Shown here: in pieces, positions 48,624-58,267 of the stretch
Layout: every line of letters starts with the position of its first letter
Position numbering within the stretch: position 1 is the stretch's first letter
Source of the DNA: Marinobacter lipolyticus
Lineage (GTDB): Bacteria; Pseudomonadota; Gammaproteobacteria; Pseudomonadales; Oleiphilaceae
Direction of reading: 5' to 3'
Assembly (NCBI RefSeq): GCF_018424605.1
Contig: NZ_QTKT01000002.1
Location: 62,001-126,000 of the forward strand
Length of the DNA stretch: 64,000 bases
Program-made: the position numbers and the translations under genes
Notes under the pieces: generated by a model
Told to the model about the DNA's origin: nothing
What the model saw: only the letters and a program-made list of their open reading frames with translations
Databases searched by the model: none

Positions 48624-50861
48624 ATGGTTAAAGTTCGCGAAGATTACGCAGTTACCGGCGACGGTCAGGTTGATATCGAGCGGTGGGTTCGTCAGATCGA
48701 ATCCCAGACCCGCCTGGAAAACGTTGATCAGTTTCGTCGTGCCTGCGAGAAAGCGGCCGAGATCGACCTGCAGGCGTTCCGCGAGGACCGCTTGTGGGCG
48801 GAGGGCGCCAGCAGTTTCCGCACCGGTATTGAAATGGCCCAGGTGCTGGCGGAGCTGCACCTGGATCAGGCCAGCCTGGTGGCGGCGATACTTTACCGCG
48901 CGGTACGTGAGGAGCGCGTGCCGCTGGAAGATATCCGCAAGGAGTTTGGCGACGAGGTGGCCGGCCTGATCAACGGTGTTCAGCAGATGGCGGCGATTTC
49001 CTCGATACACCACCCGCTCAAGGGGAACGTGCTCGGGCAAAGTGAGGGCCAGCTGGACAATGTCCGCAAGATGCTGGTGACCATGATCGACGACGTGCGG
49101 GTGGCGCTGATCAAGCTGGCGGAACGGACCTGTGCGATTCGCGCGGTCAAGGACGGCTCCGAGGAGAAGCGCATGCGGGTGGCGCGGGAGGTGTTCGACA
49201 TCTACGCCCCGCTGGCGCACCGTCTGGGAATTGGCCACATCAAGTGGGAGCTGGAAGACCTGTCTTTCCGCTACCTGCATGGCTCTGCCTATAAAAAGAT
49301 CGCCAAGTTGCTGGATGAGAAGCGACTCGATCGGGAGAGCTACATCCGCCGTGTCATCGATACCCTGAAAACCGAGCTCAAGAACTTCGGCATAGAAGGG
49401 GAACTGTCCGGCCGCGCCAAACACATCTACAGCATCTGGCGCAAAATGCGCCGCAAGGGCATCGACTTTTCCCAGGTCTACGATGTGCGCGCGGTGCGGG
49501 TGTTGGTGCCTGAAGTGCGGGACTGCTATGCCGCGCTGGGCATTGTCCATACCCTGTGGCGACACATCCCCAATGAGTTCGACGATTACATCGCCAATCC
49601 CAAGGAGAACGGCTATCAGTCCCTGCACACCGCCGTGATCGGCCCGGAGGGCAAGGTGATGGAGGTGCAGATCCGCACCCAAAAAATGCATGAGGAAGCG
49701 GAACTCGGGGTGTGCGCCCACTGGCTCTACAAAGGCACCGACACGGGCAACCGCTCCACAGGCTACGATGCCAAGATCAACTGGTTGCGCCAGGTGCTGG
49801 AGTGGCAGGAAGAGCTGGGGGATCTCTCGGGTCTGGCGGATCACCTCAAGAGCGATGTGGCGTCTGACCGGGTGTATGTGTTCACTCCGGAGGGGCATGT
49901 GGTCGATCTGCCCCAGGGGGCGACGCCGGTGGATTTCGCGTACCGGGTTCATACCGAAATTGGTCATGCCTGCCGTGGTGCCCGGGTTAACAGCCGCATT
50001 GTGCCGCTGACCTACCCGCTGAAAACCGGGGATCAGGTGTTTATTCTCACCTCCAATAACCCGTCGCCCAGCCGTGACTGGCTCAACCCCAGCCTCGGTT
50101 ACATCCAGACCTCCCGTTCCCGCGCCAAGGTCACTCACTGGTTCAAGCAGCAGGACCGGGGGCGCAACGTCATTGACGGCCGCGCCATTCTGGAGGATGA
50201 ATTCCGGCGTCTGTCCCTCTACGACGTGGACCTTGGCGACCTTGCCCGCAAGGTCAACTACCACGACGCCGAGGACATGTTCGCGGCGGTAGGGGCCGGC
50301 GACCTGCGCCCCACGCACGTGGCGAACGTGGCCCAGCAGATGCTGGAGCCGAAATCCCAGCAACTGGACCTGAAGCTCAGTGGCCAGCGCCGCAAGCCCT
50401 ACGACACCGAATCCGACATCCAGATTCTGGGTGTGGGCAAGCTCAAGACCCAGGTGGCCAAGTGCTGCAAGCCGCTGCCGGGGGATGAGATCGGTGGCTA
50501 CATTACGGTCGGGCGGGGCGTCACCGTGCACCGTCAGGACTGCATAACCTTCCTCAACCTGAAGGACTTCGAGCCCAACCGTATCATCGAGGTGAGCTGG
50601 GGCGGCCGGCCCGCGGCGGTTTATCCGGTGGATATCGAGATTGAAGCCTACGACCGTTCCGGACTGTTGCGGGATATCACCCAGGTGCTGTCGTCCTCGA
50701 AAAGCGATGTGCTGTCGTTGAATACGCAGAGCAATCAGGACGAGAACACGGCAATGATGACCGTAACCGTGGAAATCTCCAGCCTGGAGCAACTGGCCCG
50801 TCTGCTGGCGCAGATTCGCAACCTCCCCAACATCATTTACGTAAGGCGTAAACGAGGATGA
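48624..50861 (+). CDS. relA: GTP pyrophosphokinase RelA
   Basis: Ribosome-linked enzyme that makes (p)ppGpp on amino-acid starvation. It has a pseudo-hydrolase domain (about residues 40-200) without the HDxxED ligands, a synthetase domain (about 230-380, with YQSLHTAVIGPEG and EVQIRT) and a TGS domain (TPEGHVVDLPQGATPVDFAY). A zinc-finger-like CCKPLPGDEI and a C-terminal ACT domain follow. The ATG at 48624 (MVKVREDY) aligns with E. coli RelA; an ATG 12 codons earlier (48588) is also open, and neither has a clear ribosome site. mazG overlaps by four bases. Confidence 0.95.
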   Translation: MVKVREDYAVTGDGQVDIERWVRQIESQTRLENVDQFRRACEKAAEIDLQAFREDRLWAEGASSFRTGIEMAQVLAELHLDQASLVAAILYRAVREERVPLEDIRKEFGDEVAGLINGVQQMAAISSIHHPLKGNVLGQSEGQLDNVRKMLVTMIDDVRVALIKLAERTCAIRAVKDGSEEKRMRVAREVFDIYAPLAHRLGIGHIKWELEDLSFRYLHGSAYKKIAKLLDEKRLDRESYIRRVIDTLKTELKNFGIEGELSGRAKHIYSIWRKMRRKGIDFSQVYDVRAVRVLVPEVRDCYAALGIVHTLWRHIPNEFDDYIANPKENGYQSLHTAVIGPEGKVMEVQIRTQKMHEEAELGVCAHWLYKGTDTGNRSTGYDAKINWLRQVLEWQEELGDLSGLADHLKSDVASDRVYVFTPEGHVVDLPQGATPVDFAYRVHTEIGHACRGARVNSRIVPLTYPLKTGDQVFILTSNNPSPSRDWLNPSLGYIQTSRSRAKVTHWFKQQDRGRNVIDGRAILEDEFRRLSLYDVDLGDLARKVNYHDAEDMFAAVGAGDLRPTHVANVAQQMLEPKSQQLDLKLSGQRRKPYDTESDIQILGVGKLKTQVAKCCKPLPGDEIGGYITVGRGVTVHRQDCITFLNLKDFEPNRIIEVSWGGRPAAVYPVDIEIEAYDRSGLLRDITQVLSSSKSDVLSLNTQSNQDENTAMMTVTVEISSLEQLARLLAQIRNLPNIIYVRRKRG

Positions 50862-51700
50862 GCTACTCCATCGAAGACCTCAAGCATCTGATGGCGCGGC
50901 TGCGGGATCCGGACACCGGCTGCCCGTGGGACACCCGGCAGACGTTCGCCAGTATCGTGCCCCACACTCTGGAAGAGGCCTACGAGGTGGCGGACGCCAT
51001 TGAGCGGGGGGATTATCCGCATCTGAAAGACGAGCTGGGCGATCTGTTGTTCCAGGTTATCTTTTACACGCGAATGGGGCAGGAGCAGGGTCACTTCGAC
51101 TTTGACTCGGTGGTGGATCAGCTGGTCAGCAAGCTGATTCGCCGCCACCCCCACGTGTTCCCTGAGGGCACGCTGGAAAGCGAGGTCGACCCGCGCAATC
51201 GTCCTGATGAGGTCTGGATCAAGGCAAGCTGGGAGCGCATCAAAGCCGAGGAACGCGCGCTCAACCCCAGGCCGGAAGCAGCGACTGCCAGTCGTCTGGA
51301 CGGCGTCGCCCGCACCCTGCCGGCCATGGCGCGGGCCGAGAAACTACAGAAACGGGCCTCCAATCACGGATTTGACTGGCCGGATATCGAGCCGGTGTTC
51401 GACAAGCTTCACGAAGAGATCGACGAGCTCAAGGAAGCGTGGCATGCCGCCCAGGCCGGGACCGGGCCCACGGACGCGCTGGAAGATGAGCTCGGGGATT
51501 TGCTGTTTGTCTGTGTCAACCTGGCCCGTTTCATGAAGGTGAACCCTGAGCAGGCACTGAAGCGGACCAACCACAAATTTGAAGCGCGTTTTCGCGCCAT
51601 CGAAAGTCGCCTCGCGGATGAGGGGCGAGATATGGATGACGAAACCCTGGCGGCCCTGGATGCCATCTGGCAGCAGGTGAAAGGGGTGGAAAACGAGTAA
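50858..51700 (+). CDS. mazG: Nucleoside triphosphate pyrophosphohydrolase MazG
   Basis: Hydrolyses NTPs to NMPs; in E. coli it affects ppGpp levels and house-cleaning of nucleotides. Two MazG domains are seen: HTLEEAYEVADAIE with DELGDLLFQVIF (about residues 30-75) and a second with DKLHEEIDELKEA and EDELGDLLFVCVN (about 180-230). Length is 280. It overlaps relA by four bases (ATGA), so the two are coupled. Confidence 0.95.
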   Translation: MSYSIEDLKHLMARLRDPDTGCPWDTRQTFASIVPHTLEEAYEVADAIERGDYPHLKDELGDLLFQVIFYTRMGQEQGHFDFDSVVDQLVSKLIRRHPHVFPEGTLESEVDPRNRPDEVWIKASWERIKAEERALNPRPEAATASRLDGVARTLPAMARAEKLQKRASNHGFDWPDIEPVFDKLHEEIDELKEAWHAAQAGTGPTDALEDELGDLLFVCVNLARFMKVNPEQALKRTNHKFEARFRAIESRLADEGRDMDDETLAALDAIWQQVKGVENE

Positions 51701-51849
51701 AAACAAGGGCTGAGAAGGGATGGCGGTAAGTACAATCCGTTACCAATTTGTTGCACCGGACCCGCCTCCCTTCGACTACACTTCGAGAAACGGCGTTATT
51801 TAAGTAAGTGCGTCGTATGCCGTCAAGATGATGCAGGAGTGAAGGCACC

Positions 51850-52194
51850 ATGAAAATTAAAGATCTGGTCAATTACTGGGATAAGCACGCGCGGGGTCGC
51901 CTGACCCGGGATGCCTATTTTATGGAGTTGTCTGACCAGCATCACAAGCGACTGGAGAAGCTGGCCGCTCTGTATCCGATGAAATCGCCTCAGGATCTGA
52001 TGCGCGACCTCATTTCCGCGTCGCTGGACGAGCTGGAAACCAGCTTTCCCTATGTGCAGGGCACCAAGGTGGTGGCGTTCGATGAGGACGGTTTCGAAAT
52101 CTATGAAGACCAGGGTATGACGCCGCGCTTCGTCAGCCTGAGCCAGAAGCATATCCAGCGCCTCAAGGCGCGTCACCTGGAGTCGGTGGCCTGA
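51850..52194 (+). CDS. Small ribbon-helix-helix-like protein of unknown function
   Basis: A 114-residue soluble protein I cannot name with a function; such proteins are sometimes labelled 'type 1 pili tip component', without support here. The N-terminus MKIKDLVNYWDK and the stretch LEKLAALYPMKSPQDLMRDLISASLDEL match the 77-residue protein encoded opposite at 52278-52511. The shared strand-helix-turn-helix pattern recalls Arc/MetJ folds. This one has an extra C-terminal part of about 45 residues. AGGAG lies upstream of the ATG at about 10 bases. Confidence 0.78.
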   Translation: MKIKDLVNYWDKHARGRLTRDAYFMELSDQHHKRLEKLAALYPMKSPQDLMRDLISASLDELETSFPYVQGTKVVAFDEDGFEIYEDQGMTPRFVSLSQKHIQRLKARHLESVA

Positions 52195-52241
52195 TCAGGC
52201 ACGGCTCCTGAGTACAGTCTGCCCGCTATGGTTATTGCCCG

Positions 52242-52264
52242 GCGGGGTGGTACTGCCACCCCGC
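52242..52264. terminator. Hairpin between convergent small genes
   Basis: Perfect 9-bp stem GCGGGGTGG/CCACCCCGC with a five-base loop, between the two convergent stops. There is no T tract, so it may be an imperfect two-way terminator. Confidence 0.45.
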
Positions 52265-52277
52265 GGCAGTCATCGCG

Positions 52278-52511
52278 CTACTTGTCCTTTCCTTCCAGTT
52301 TGTCCTTCAGCGGGCTTTGCCTGACGAGATCGTCCAGCGCTGCTCCGATCATATCGTTCAGAATGTCGCTTTCACTGCGGTCCGGATAAAGTTCAGCCAG
52401 GGCAGCGATGCGGGCAGCGTCTTCCAGCGGCAGTCGAAGGTTGTAATCGTGGGTCCGCTCAACGTGTTCTTTCTTGTTTTCCCAGTGCTTTGGCAGATCG
52501 GTAACTTTCAT
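52278..52511 (-). CDS. Small ribbon-helix-helix-like protein, paralogue of the 51850 gene
   Basis: A 77-residue soluble protein of unknown function. It starts MKVTDLPKHWENKKE and contains YNLRLPLEDAARIAALAELY followed by PDRSESDILNDMIGAALDDL, a pattern like ribbon-helix-helix DNA-binding proteins (strand, helix, turn, helix). It shares this core with the neighbouring 114-residue protein, at about 40% identity by eye. AAGGAG sits 6 bases before the ATG, a strong ribosome site. The gene is divergent from ppc over 83 bases, so it may bind in that gap, which is speculation. Confidence 0.8.
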   Translation of the reverse strand: MKVTDLPKHWENKKEHVERTHDYNLRLPLEDAARIAALAELYPDRSESDILNDMIGAALDDLVRQSPLKDKLEGKDK

Positions 52512-52594
52512 GATTTCTCCTTGCGACTGCGGGCTTTAATCGTTATTAGTATCGTTAGTTTACTTCGCCCCCGTCAATTTAAAAGGACGTCAAT

Positions 52595-55240
52595 GTGACT
52601 GAGCTGCATCCCGATCTTCGAGAAAACGTTCGCATGCTGGGTGAATTGCTGGGCCAGAGCATCCGGCGTTATCCGGGACAGGAATGTTACGAACGCATTG
52701 AAGAAATCCGCGCCGCCGCCAAAGCCGACCGACGACAGGAAAGCGGCTCGGGTCAGCGTCTGGTCAACCTGCTCGGCAAACTCGGTGATGACGAACTGTT
52801 GCCGGTAACCCGCGCGTTCAACCAGTTCCTCAACCTGGCCAATCTGGCCGAGCAGTACCACGGTATCCGTCGCAAGCGCGGGCATCAGTCGGACCTGATG
52901 GTGGAATCGTTTGGCGAGGTGTTCGAGCGCCTGAAAGCATCGGGCATCAGCGCGGATGAGCTGCATAAGCGGGTGGCCGATCTGCGGATCGAATTCGTGA
53001 TGACGGCCCACCCCACCGAAGTGGCCCGCCGAACCCTGATCATGAAGTACGACGAGATGTCCGACTGCCTGGCGCGTCTGGACCATGAGGATCTGATGCC
53101 CGCGGAGCGGGAAGAAGTGGTCGTGCGTCTGGAGCAGCTGATTGCGGAAGCCTGGCATACCGACGAAATCCGCCACGAGCGACCGACCGCAGTGGACGAG
53201 GCCAAATGGGGCTTTGCCGTTATCGAGAACAGCCTTTGGCAGGCGCTTCCGCGCTTTCTGCGCAGCCTGGATCTGTCGCTATCGGATGCCACAGGGAAGG
53301 GCTTGCCCCTCGAGGTGGCGCCTATCCGCATCGCCTCCTGGATGGGCGGAGACCGGGATGGCAACCCCAACGTTACGCATCAGGTGACCCGCAAGGTATT
53401 TTTGCTGGGGCGCTGGATGGCGGCGGATCTCTACCTGAGGGATATCCAGGCCCTGCGTGCAGAGCTGTCCATGTGGCAGGCCAATGACGAACTGAAAGCG
53501 CTTGCCGGCGATAGCCGGGAGCCCTACCGTCATGTGCTGGCGGGCCTGCGGGACCGGTTAATCAAAACGCGGGACTGGGCGGAAGCTGCGGTTAACGGTG
53601 AACCGGCGGACGACAGCGACATCCTGTTCGAGAACGAGGACTTTATCGCGCCGCTGGAGAGCTGCTACCGCTCACTGGTGGAATGTGGCCTGGAGCACAT
53701 TGCTCACGGCCCGCTGCTGGATACCATTCGCCGCGCCCACACCTTCGGTTTGCCACTGATACGCCTGGACATCCGCCAGGAGGCTTCGCGGCATGCCGAA
53801 GCGGTGGCGGAAATGGTGGCGTTCCTGGAGCTGGGGGACTACCTGTCGTGGTCAGAGGAAGAGCGGCAGCGTTTTCTCCTGCAGGAGCTCCAGGGGCGCC
53901 GTCCGCTGGTGCCGCGTAACTGGGAGCCGTCCGAACCGGTTCGGGAAGTGCTGGCGACCTGCGAGGTCATCGCCCGCCAGACTCCAGAAGCCCTTGGCTC
54001 CTACGTGATTTCCATGGCCAGCAAACCCTCGGATGTGCTCAGTGTCATCCTGCTGCTGCGGGAAGCCGGCATGACGTTCCCTATGCGGGTGGTGCCCCTG
54101 TTCGAGACCCTGGATGATCTGACCGGCGCACCGGACAGCATGGCCGCGCTGTACGAGGTCGAGTGGTACCGCGAGTACTGTCAGGGGCGGCAGGAAGTGA
54201 TGATCGGCTATTCCGACTCCTCCAAGGATGCCGGACAGTTGATGGCGGCCTGGGCCCAGTATCAGGCGCAGGAAAAACTGACAGAGGTGGCCAATCAATA
54301 CGGTGTCCACCTCACGCTGTTCCATGGTCGCGGTGGCACCGTGGGGCGTGGCGGCGGCCCGGCCAACCGCGCGATTCTGTCGCAGCCCCCCGGGTCGGTC
54401 AATGGCAGTTTCCGCATCACCGAACAGGGCGAGATGATCCGCTTTAAGTTCGGCTTGCCGCGGCTGGCGGAGCAAAGCCTGACCCTCTACACCACGGCGG
54501 TCATTGAAGCCACCCTGGCGCCTCCGCCGGCGCCCGCGCCGGAATGGCGGGAAACCATGGACTGGCTGACAGAGCGCTCGCTCAAGGCCTACCGGGATGT
54601 GGTACGGGAGGATCCGGATTTCGTGCCCTATTTTCGCCAGGTCACGCCCGAGCAGGCGCTGGGCAAGCTGGCCCTTGGCAGTCGCCCGGCCCGCCGTAAG
54701 CCGTCCGGTGGTGTCGAGAGCCTGCGGGCAATCCCGTGGATTTTTGCCTGGACTCAGATGCGGCTGATGCTGCCAAGCTGGCTTGGCAGCGATGTGGCAC
54801 TGGAAGAGGCGGCAAAGACCCAGAAATTGCCGGTGTTGCGGGAGATGATGAAAGGCTGGCCCTTCTTCCGTACCTATATCGACATGCTCGAGATGGTGTT
54901 GGCGAAGTCCGATCTGCGCATTGCCAGTTACTACGAGCAAACGCTGTTGGACGATGAGGAGCTGAAAAAGCTGGGCGAGAGCCTGCGGTCGCGGCTGGCT
55001 GGATGCATCGACCGGGTTCTGGAACTCAAGGAACAACAGACGCTGCTGGAGGACGAACCCGTCTTCGCCCATTCCATGCGGGTGCGGAATCCGTATACTG
55101 ACCCCCTTCATTACCTGCAGGCCGAGCTTCTCAAGCGAGACCGGGAAGGTGAGGGCAAGGGCGAGGTTCCCGAGATGGTGGAGCGGGCGCTGAAAGTAAC
55201 CATGGCGGGCATTGCCGCCGGTATGCGCAACACCGGTTGA
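52595..55240 (+). CDS. ppc: Phosphoenolpyruvate carboxylase
   Basis: Adds bicarbonate to PEP to replenish oxaloacetate. The catalytic histidine is in MTAHPTEVARRTL (near residue 138), the glycine-rich loop is FHGRGGTVGRGGGP and the C-terminus GIAAGMRNTG is diagnostic. Length is 881. It starts with GTG at 52595; an ATG two bases earlier is followed at once by TGA and cannot be the start. Confidence 0.96.
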   Translation: MTELHPDLRENVRMLGELLGQSIRRYPGQECYERIEEIRAAAKADRRQESGSGQRLVNLLGKLGDDELLPVTRAFNQFLNLANLAEQYHGIRRKRGHQSDLMVESFGEVFERLKASGISADELHKRVADLRIEFVMTAHPTEVARRTLIMKYDEMSDCLARLDHEDLMPAEREEVVVRLEQLIAEAWHTDEIRHERPTAVDEAKWGFAVIENSLWQALPRFLRSLDLSLSDATGKGLPLEVAPIRIASWMGGDRDGNPNVTHQVTRKVFLLGRWMAADLYLRDIQALRAELSMWQANDELKALAGDSREPYRHVLAGLRDRLIKTRDWAEAAVNGEPADDSDILFENEDFIAPLESCYRSLVECGLEHIAHGPLLDTIRRAHTFGLPLIRLDIRQEASRHAEAVAEMVAFLELGDYLSWSEEERQRFLLQELQGRRPLVPRNWEPSEPVREVLATCEVIARQTPEALGSYVISMASKPSDVLSVILLLREAGMTFPMRVVPLFETLDDLTGAPDSMAALYEVEWYREYCQGRQEVMIGYSDSSKDAGQLMAAWAQYQAQEKLTEVANQYGVHLTLFHGRGGTVGRGGGPANRAILSQPPGSVNGSFRITEQGEMIRFKFGLPRLAEQSLTLYTTAVIEATLAPPPAPAPEWRETMDWLTERSLKAYRDVVREDPDFVPYFRQVTPEQALGKLALGSRPARRKPSGGVESLRAIPWIFAWTQMRLMLPSWLGSDVALEEAAKTQKLPVLREMMKGWPFFRTYIDMLEMVLAKSDLRIASYYEQTLLDDEELKKLGESLRSRLAGCIDRVLELKEQQTLLEDEPVFAHSMRVRNPYTDPLHYLQAELLKRDREGEGKGEVPEMVERALKVTMAGIAAGMRNTG

Positions 55241-55268
55241 TGCCGGTGTGGACGACAGGAGTAGACAG

Positions 55269-56639
55269 GTGGCGGTAGCGGCGCGTCTGGACAGTTTTCT
55301 ATCCCGCAAGGGCATTGTCTACCGGGAGGTGGCAATCGATCAGGCGGCCAATCTGGAGGCCGCCGTCATGACGTCGGGGCTGCCCCGGGAAGCGTTCGTC
55401 CGCGCCACCCTGTTGATTGATATCAATGGCGTGATGATGGCGGTTCACGACTTCAACAGCGCGCTGGATCTGGATGCGGTGCAGCAGCTGACCGGTCGCC
55501 GCCTGCAACCGCTTACCGCGCGCCAGAGTAACCGCCTGTTCAGCGACTGTGATCCCGGGTTCCCGCCGGTGATCGGCGGCGCTTATGACCTTCCTGTACT
55601 GGTCGACGAGGACGTGCTCGATCGCGCCCAGGTGCTGATGACCGGCGGCAACGACCACTCGCTGATGGAAATGGATGGTCGCTCCCTGCGGCTGGCGCTG
55701 GCGGGCGCACGGGGCGGTCATCTGGTCATCCGCGGTCAGGGCAGTGGCAAGGGTGAGGCGCTGAGCCTTGAAGAGGTTGCCGACAGGCTGCAAAGGCTCT
55801 ACCGCCTGCCGCCGATGCCGGCGCTGGCCCTGCGCCTTCTCAAACTGACCGCCAACACCGAAGCCACCGCCAGGGAACTGGCGGAACTGATCGAGTTTGA
55901 TCCCAGCCTCACCGCGCAGATCATGCGCTACGCCCGCTCGGCACTGTTCAATTATCCCGGCCAGATCAATTCCGTGCAGGAAGCGGTGACCCGGGTGCTG
56001 GGTTTTGACCGGGTGGCACACATTGCTCTGGGTATCGCGTCAGTGCGGGCCTTCGAAGTGCCGCGACAGGGCATGCTGGGGATGGACCAATTCTGGCGTC
56101 ATTCGCTGTATTGCGCGTTTCTGTGCCAGCGTATGGCGCCATGGTGCCAAGCCGACAAAGGGTTGGCCTATCTTTGCGGACTGCTGCACAACTTTGGCCT
56201 GTTGCTGGTGGGGCACCTGTTCCCTGCGGAATTCGAGGAACTCAACCGCCTGCGGGAGGCCAATCCTGAATCCAGTATGCATTCCCTCGAAGTACAGGTG
56301 TTCGGTGCCGGCAACAGTCAGCAGATTCTCGCGGTCGGGCATGGCGCCATCGGTGGCATCCTGCATCGGCTGTGGCAGTTGCCGGATCCGGTGGTGAAGG
56401 CCGCCGGCATGCACCAGCAATCGGGCTATCACGGTGAACACGAGCGCTATGTGCTGATAGTGCAGCTTGCCAATGCACTGCTGAAAGAGCGTGGCATTGG
56501 TGATGAATTCAATCCCGACGATGTGGCCGCGCTGGCGGCGGCCCTGGGGCTGGACGACGCTGCCCTTGCTGCCATCCAGGCCGACATTGAGAATGTCGCC
56601 GGCGAACTGGACGCCCTGGCGGCCTCCCTGTCATCCTGA
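55269..56639 (+). CDS. YbaK-like deacylase domain fused to HDOD domain
   Basis: A 456-residue protein. Residues 1-150 look like a YbaK/ProX aminoacyl-tRNA deacylase domain (LDSFLSRKGIVYREVAIDQA, then GLPREAFVRATLLID). From about 185 to 400 it is an HDOD domain (LPPMPALALRLLKL, then IEFDPSLTAQIMRYARSALF and QEAVTRVLGFDRVAHIALG). GTG at 55269 is chosen because AGGAG lies 8 bases upstream; open codons before it overlap ppc. Fusions of this kind are known in Pseudomonas relatives. Whether the YbaK part still deacylates is unclear; it may be a sensor. Confidence 0.88.
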   Translation: MAVAARLDSFLSRKGIVYREVAIDQAANLEAAVMTSGLPREAFVRATLLIDINGVMMAVHDFNSALDLDAVQQLTGRRLQPLTARQSNRLFSDCDPGFPPVIGGAYDLPVLVDEDVLDRAQVLMTGGNDHSLMEMDGRSLRLALAGARGGHLVIRGQGSGKGEALSLEEVADRLQRLYRLPPMPALALRLLKLTANTEATARELAELIEFDPSLTAQIMRYARSALFNYPGQINSVQEAVTRVLGFDRVAHIALGIASVRAFEVPRQGMLGMDQFWRHSLYCAFLCQRMAPWCQADKGLAYLCGLLHNFGLLLVGHLFPAEFEELNRLREANPESSMHSLEVQVFGAGNSQQILAVGHGAIGGILHRLWQLPDPVVKAAGMHQQSGYHGEHERYVLIVQLANALLKERGIGDEFNPDDVAALAAALGLDDAALAAIQADIENVAGELDALAASLSS

Positions 56640-56721
56640 CATCCGCGCGGTCTGCGGATACCCGATGTCCCAACCTGATGCATGATACGGAGGTCGACTT
56701 TCTCTGAGGCGGCTGACTTCG

Positions 56722-56727
56722 TATAAT
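56722..56727 (+). promoter_or_regulatory. Candidate -10 box for adk
   Basis: A perfect TATAAT about 120 bases before adk. The region around 17 bases upstream (TTTCTC) is a poor -35. Confidence 0.42.
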
Positions 56728-56824
56728 GCGGCCTTCGCCGGTTCCGGCGGATATCCCGACAGGGTCGAGAGGCTGTCGCAAAGGCACGGGTCTTTGCCAT
56801 AGCTTTTCAAACGATAATGACTAA

Positions 56825-57499
<675 letters not shown>

Positions 57500-57539
57500 C
57501 TGATTCCACCCCAGTCACCTTGAGGCAAGCGCAGCATCC

Positions 57540-58235
57540 GTGAAGCTACTGGCCCTGGACACCTCTTCAGAAGGGTGCTCGGCAGCACTGCTGGTGAATG
57601 GCAGCGTTACCGAACGCTTTGACCTGGCCCCCCGGGGCCACACCCGCCTGTTGATGCCGATGATCCGTGAACTGCTGGCGCAGCAGGCGCTGGCGCCGGC
57701 GGACCTGGATGCGTTGGCGTTTGCCCGCGGCCCCGGCTCCTTCACCGGGCTGCGCATTGCCACCGGGGTGGTTCAGGGCCTGGCCTGGGGGTTGGACATT
57801 CCGGTGATTCCGGTCTCCTCGTTGGCGGCAGCGGCGCTCGGCGCCCTGGAAACCCTGGATGTCCATGAGGGCGACGGCATTGCCGTGGCCTTCGACGCCC
57901 GCATGGGGGAAGTCTACTGGGGGTGCTTTGAGGCCCGTGACGGTGTGCCGTTGCTTCTCGGTGGCGAGCAGGTCTGTGCACCGTCGGCGCTGTCATTGCC
58001 GGCGTTCTCCGGCCACTGGGTTGGCGCCGGTCAGGGCTGGCGGCTGAAAGAGCAGATGCCCTCAGCGTTGGTCTCTGCAATCACCCGGATCGACGACTCA
58101 CTGGTGCCCCGGGCCAGTTGCGTGGTTCGTCTTGCCAGTCGCGAACTGGCGGCCGGCGGTGGCGTGTCCGCCGCCCTGGCCCAGCCGGTTTATATCCGTG
58201 ATGAAGTGACCTGGAAAAAGCTGCCCGGTCGCTGA
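57540..58235 (+). CDS. tsaB: tRNA t6A biosynthesis protein TsaB
   Basis: Partner of TsaD in making t6A37 on ANN-reading tRNAs. The ASKHA fold starts LLALDTSSEGCSAALLV and has FARGPGSFTGLRIA near residue 65. It starts with GTG at 57540 and is 231 residues long. It follows adk on the same strand. Confidence 0.95.
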   Translation: MKLLALDTSSEGCSAALLVNGSVTERFDLAPRGHTRLLMPMIRELLAQQALAPADLDALAFARGPGSFTGLRIATGVVQGLAWGLDIPVIPVSSLAAAALGALETLDVHEGDGIAVAFDARMGEVYWGCFEARDGVPLLLGGEQVCAPSALSLPAFSGHWVGAGQGWRLKEQMPSALVSAITRIDDSLVPRASCVVRLASRELAAGGGVSAALAQPVYIRDEVTWKKLPGR

Positions 58236-58267
58236 TGACATCTCACCCCTAAGCGGAATCTTTGCCG

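Noticed and set aside
47769..50792. A 1007-codon open frame on the minus strand opposite rlmD and relA
   Set aside because: Both plus-strand genes are strongly supported by motifs; the minus frame has no recognisable domain and is a GC-rich shadow.
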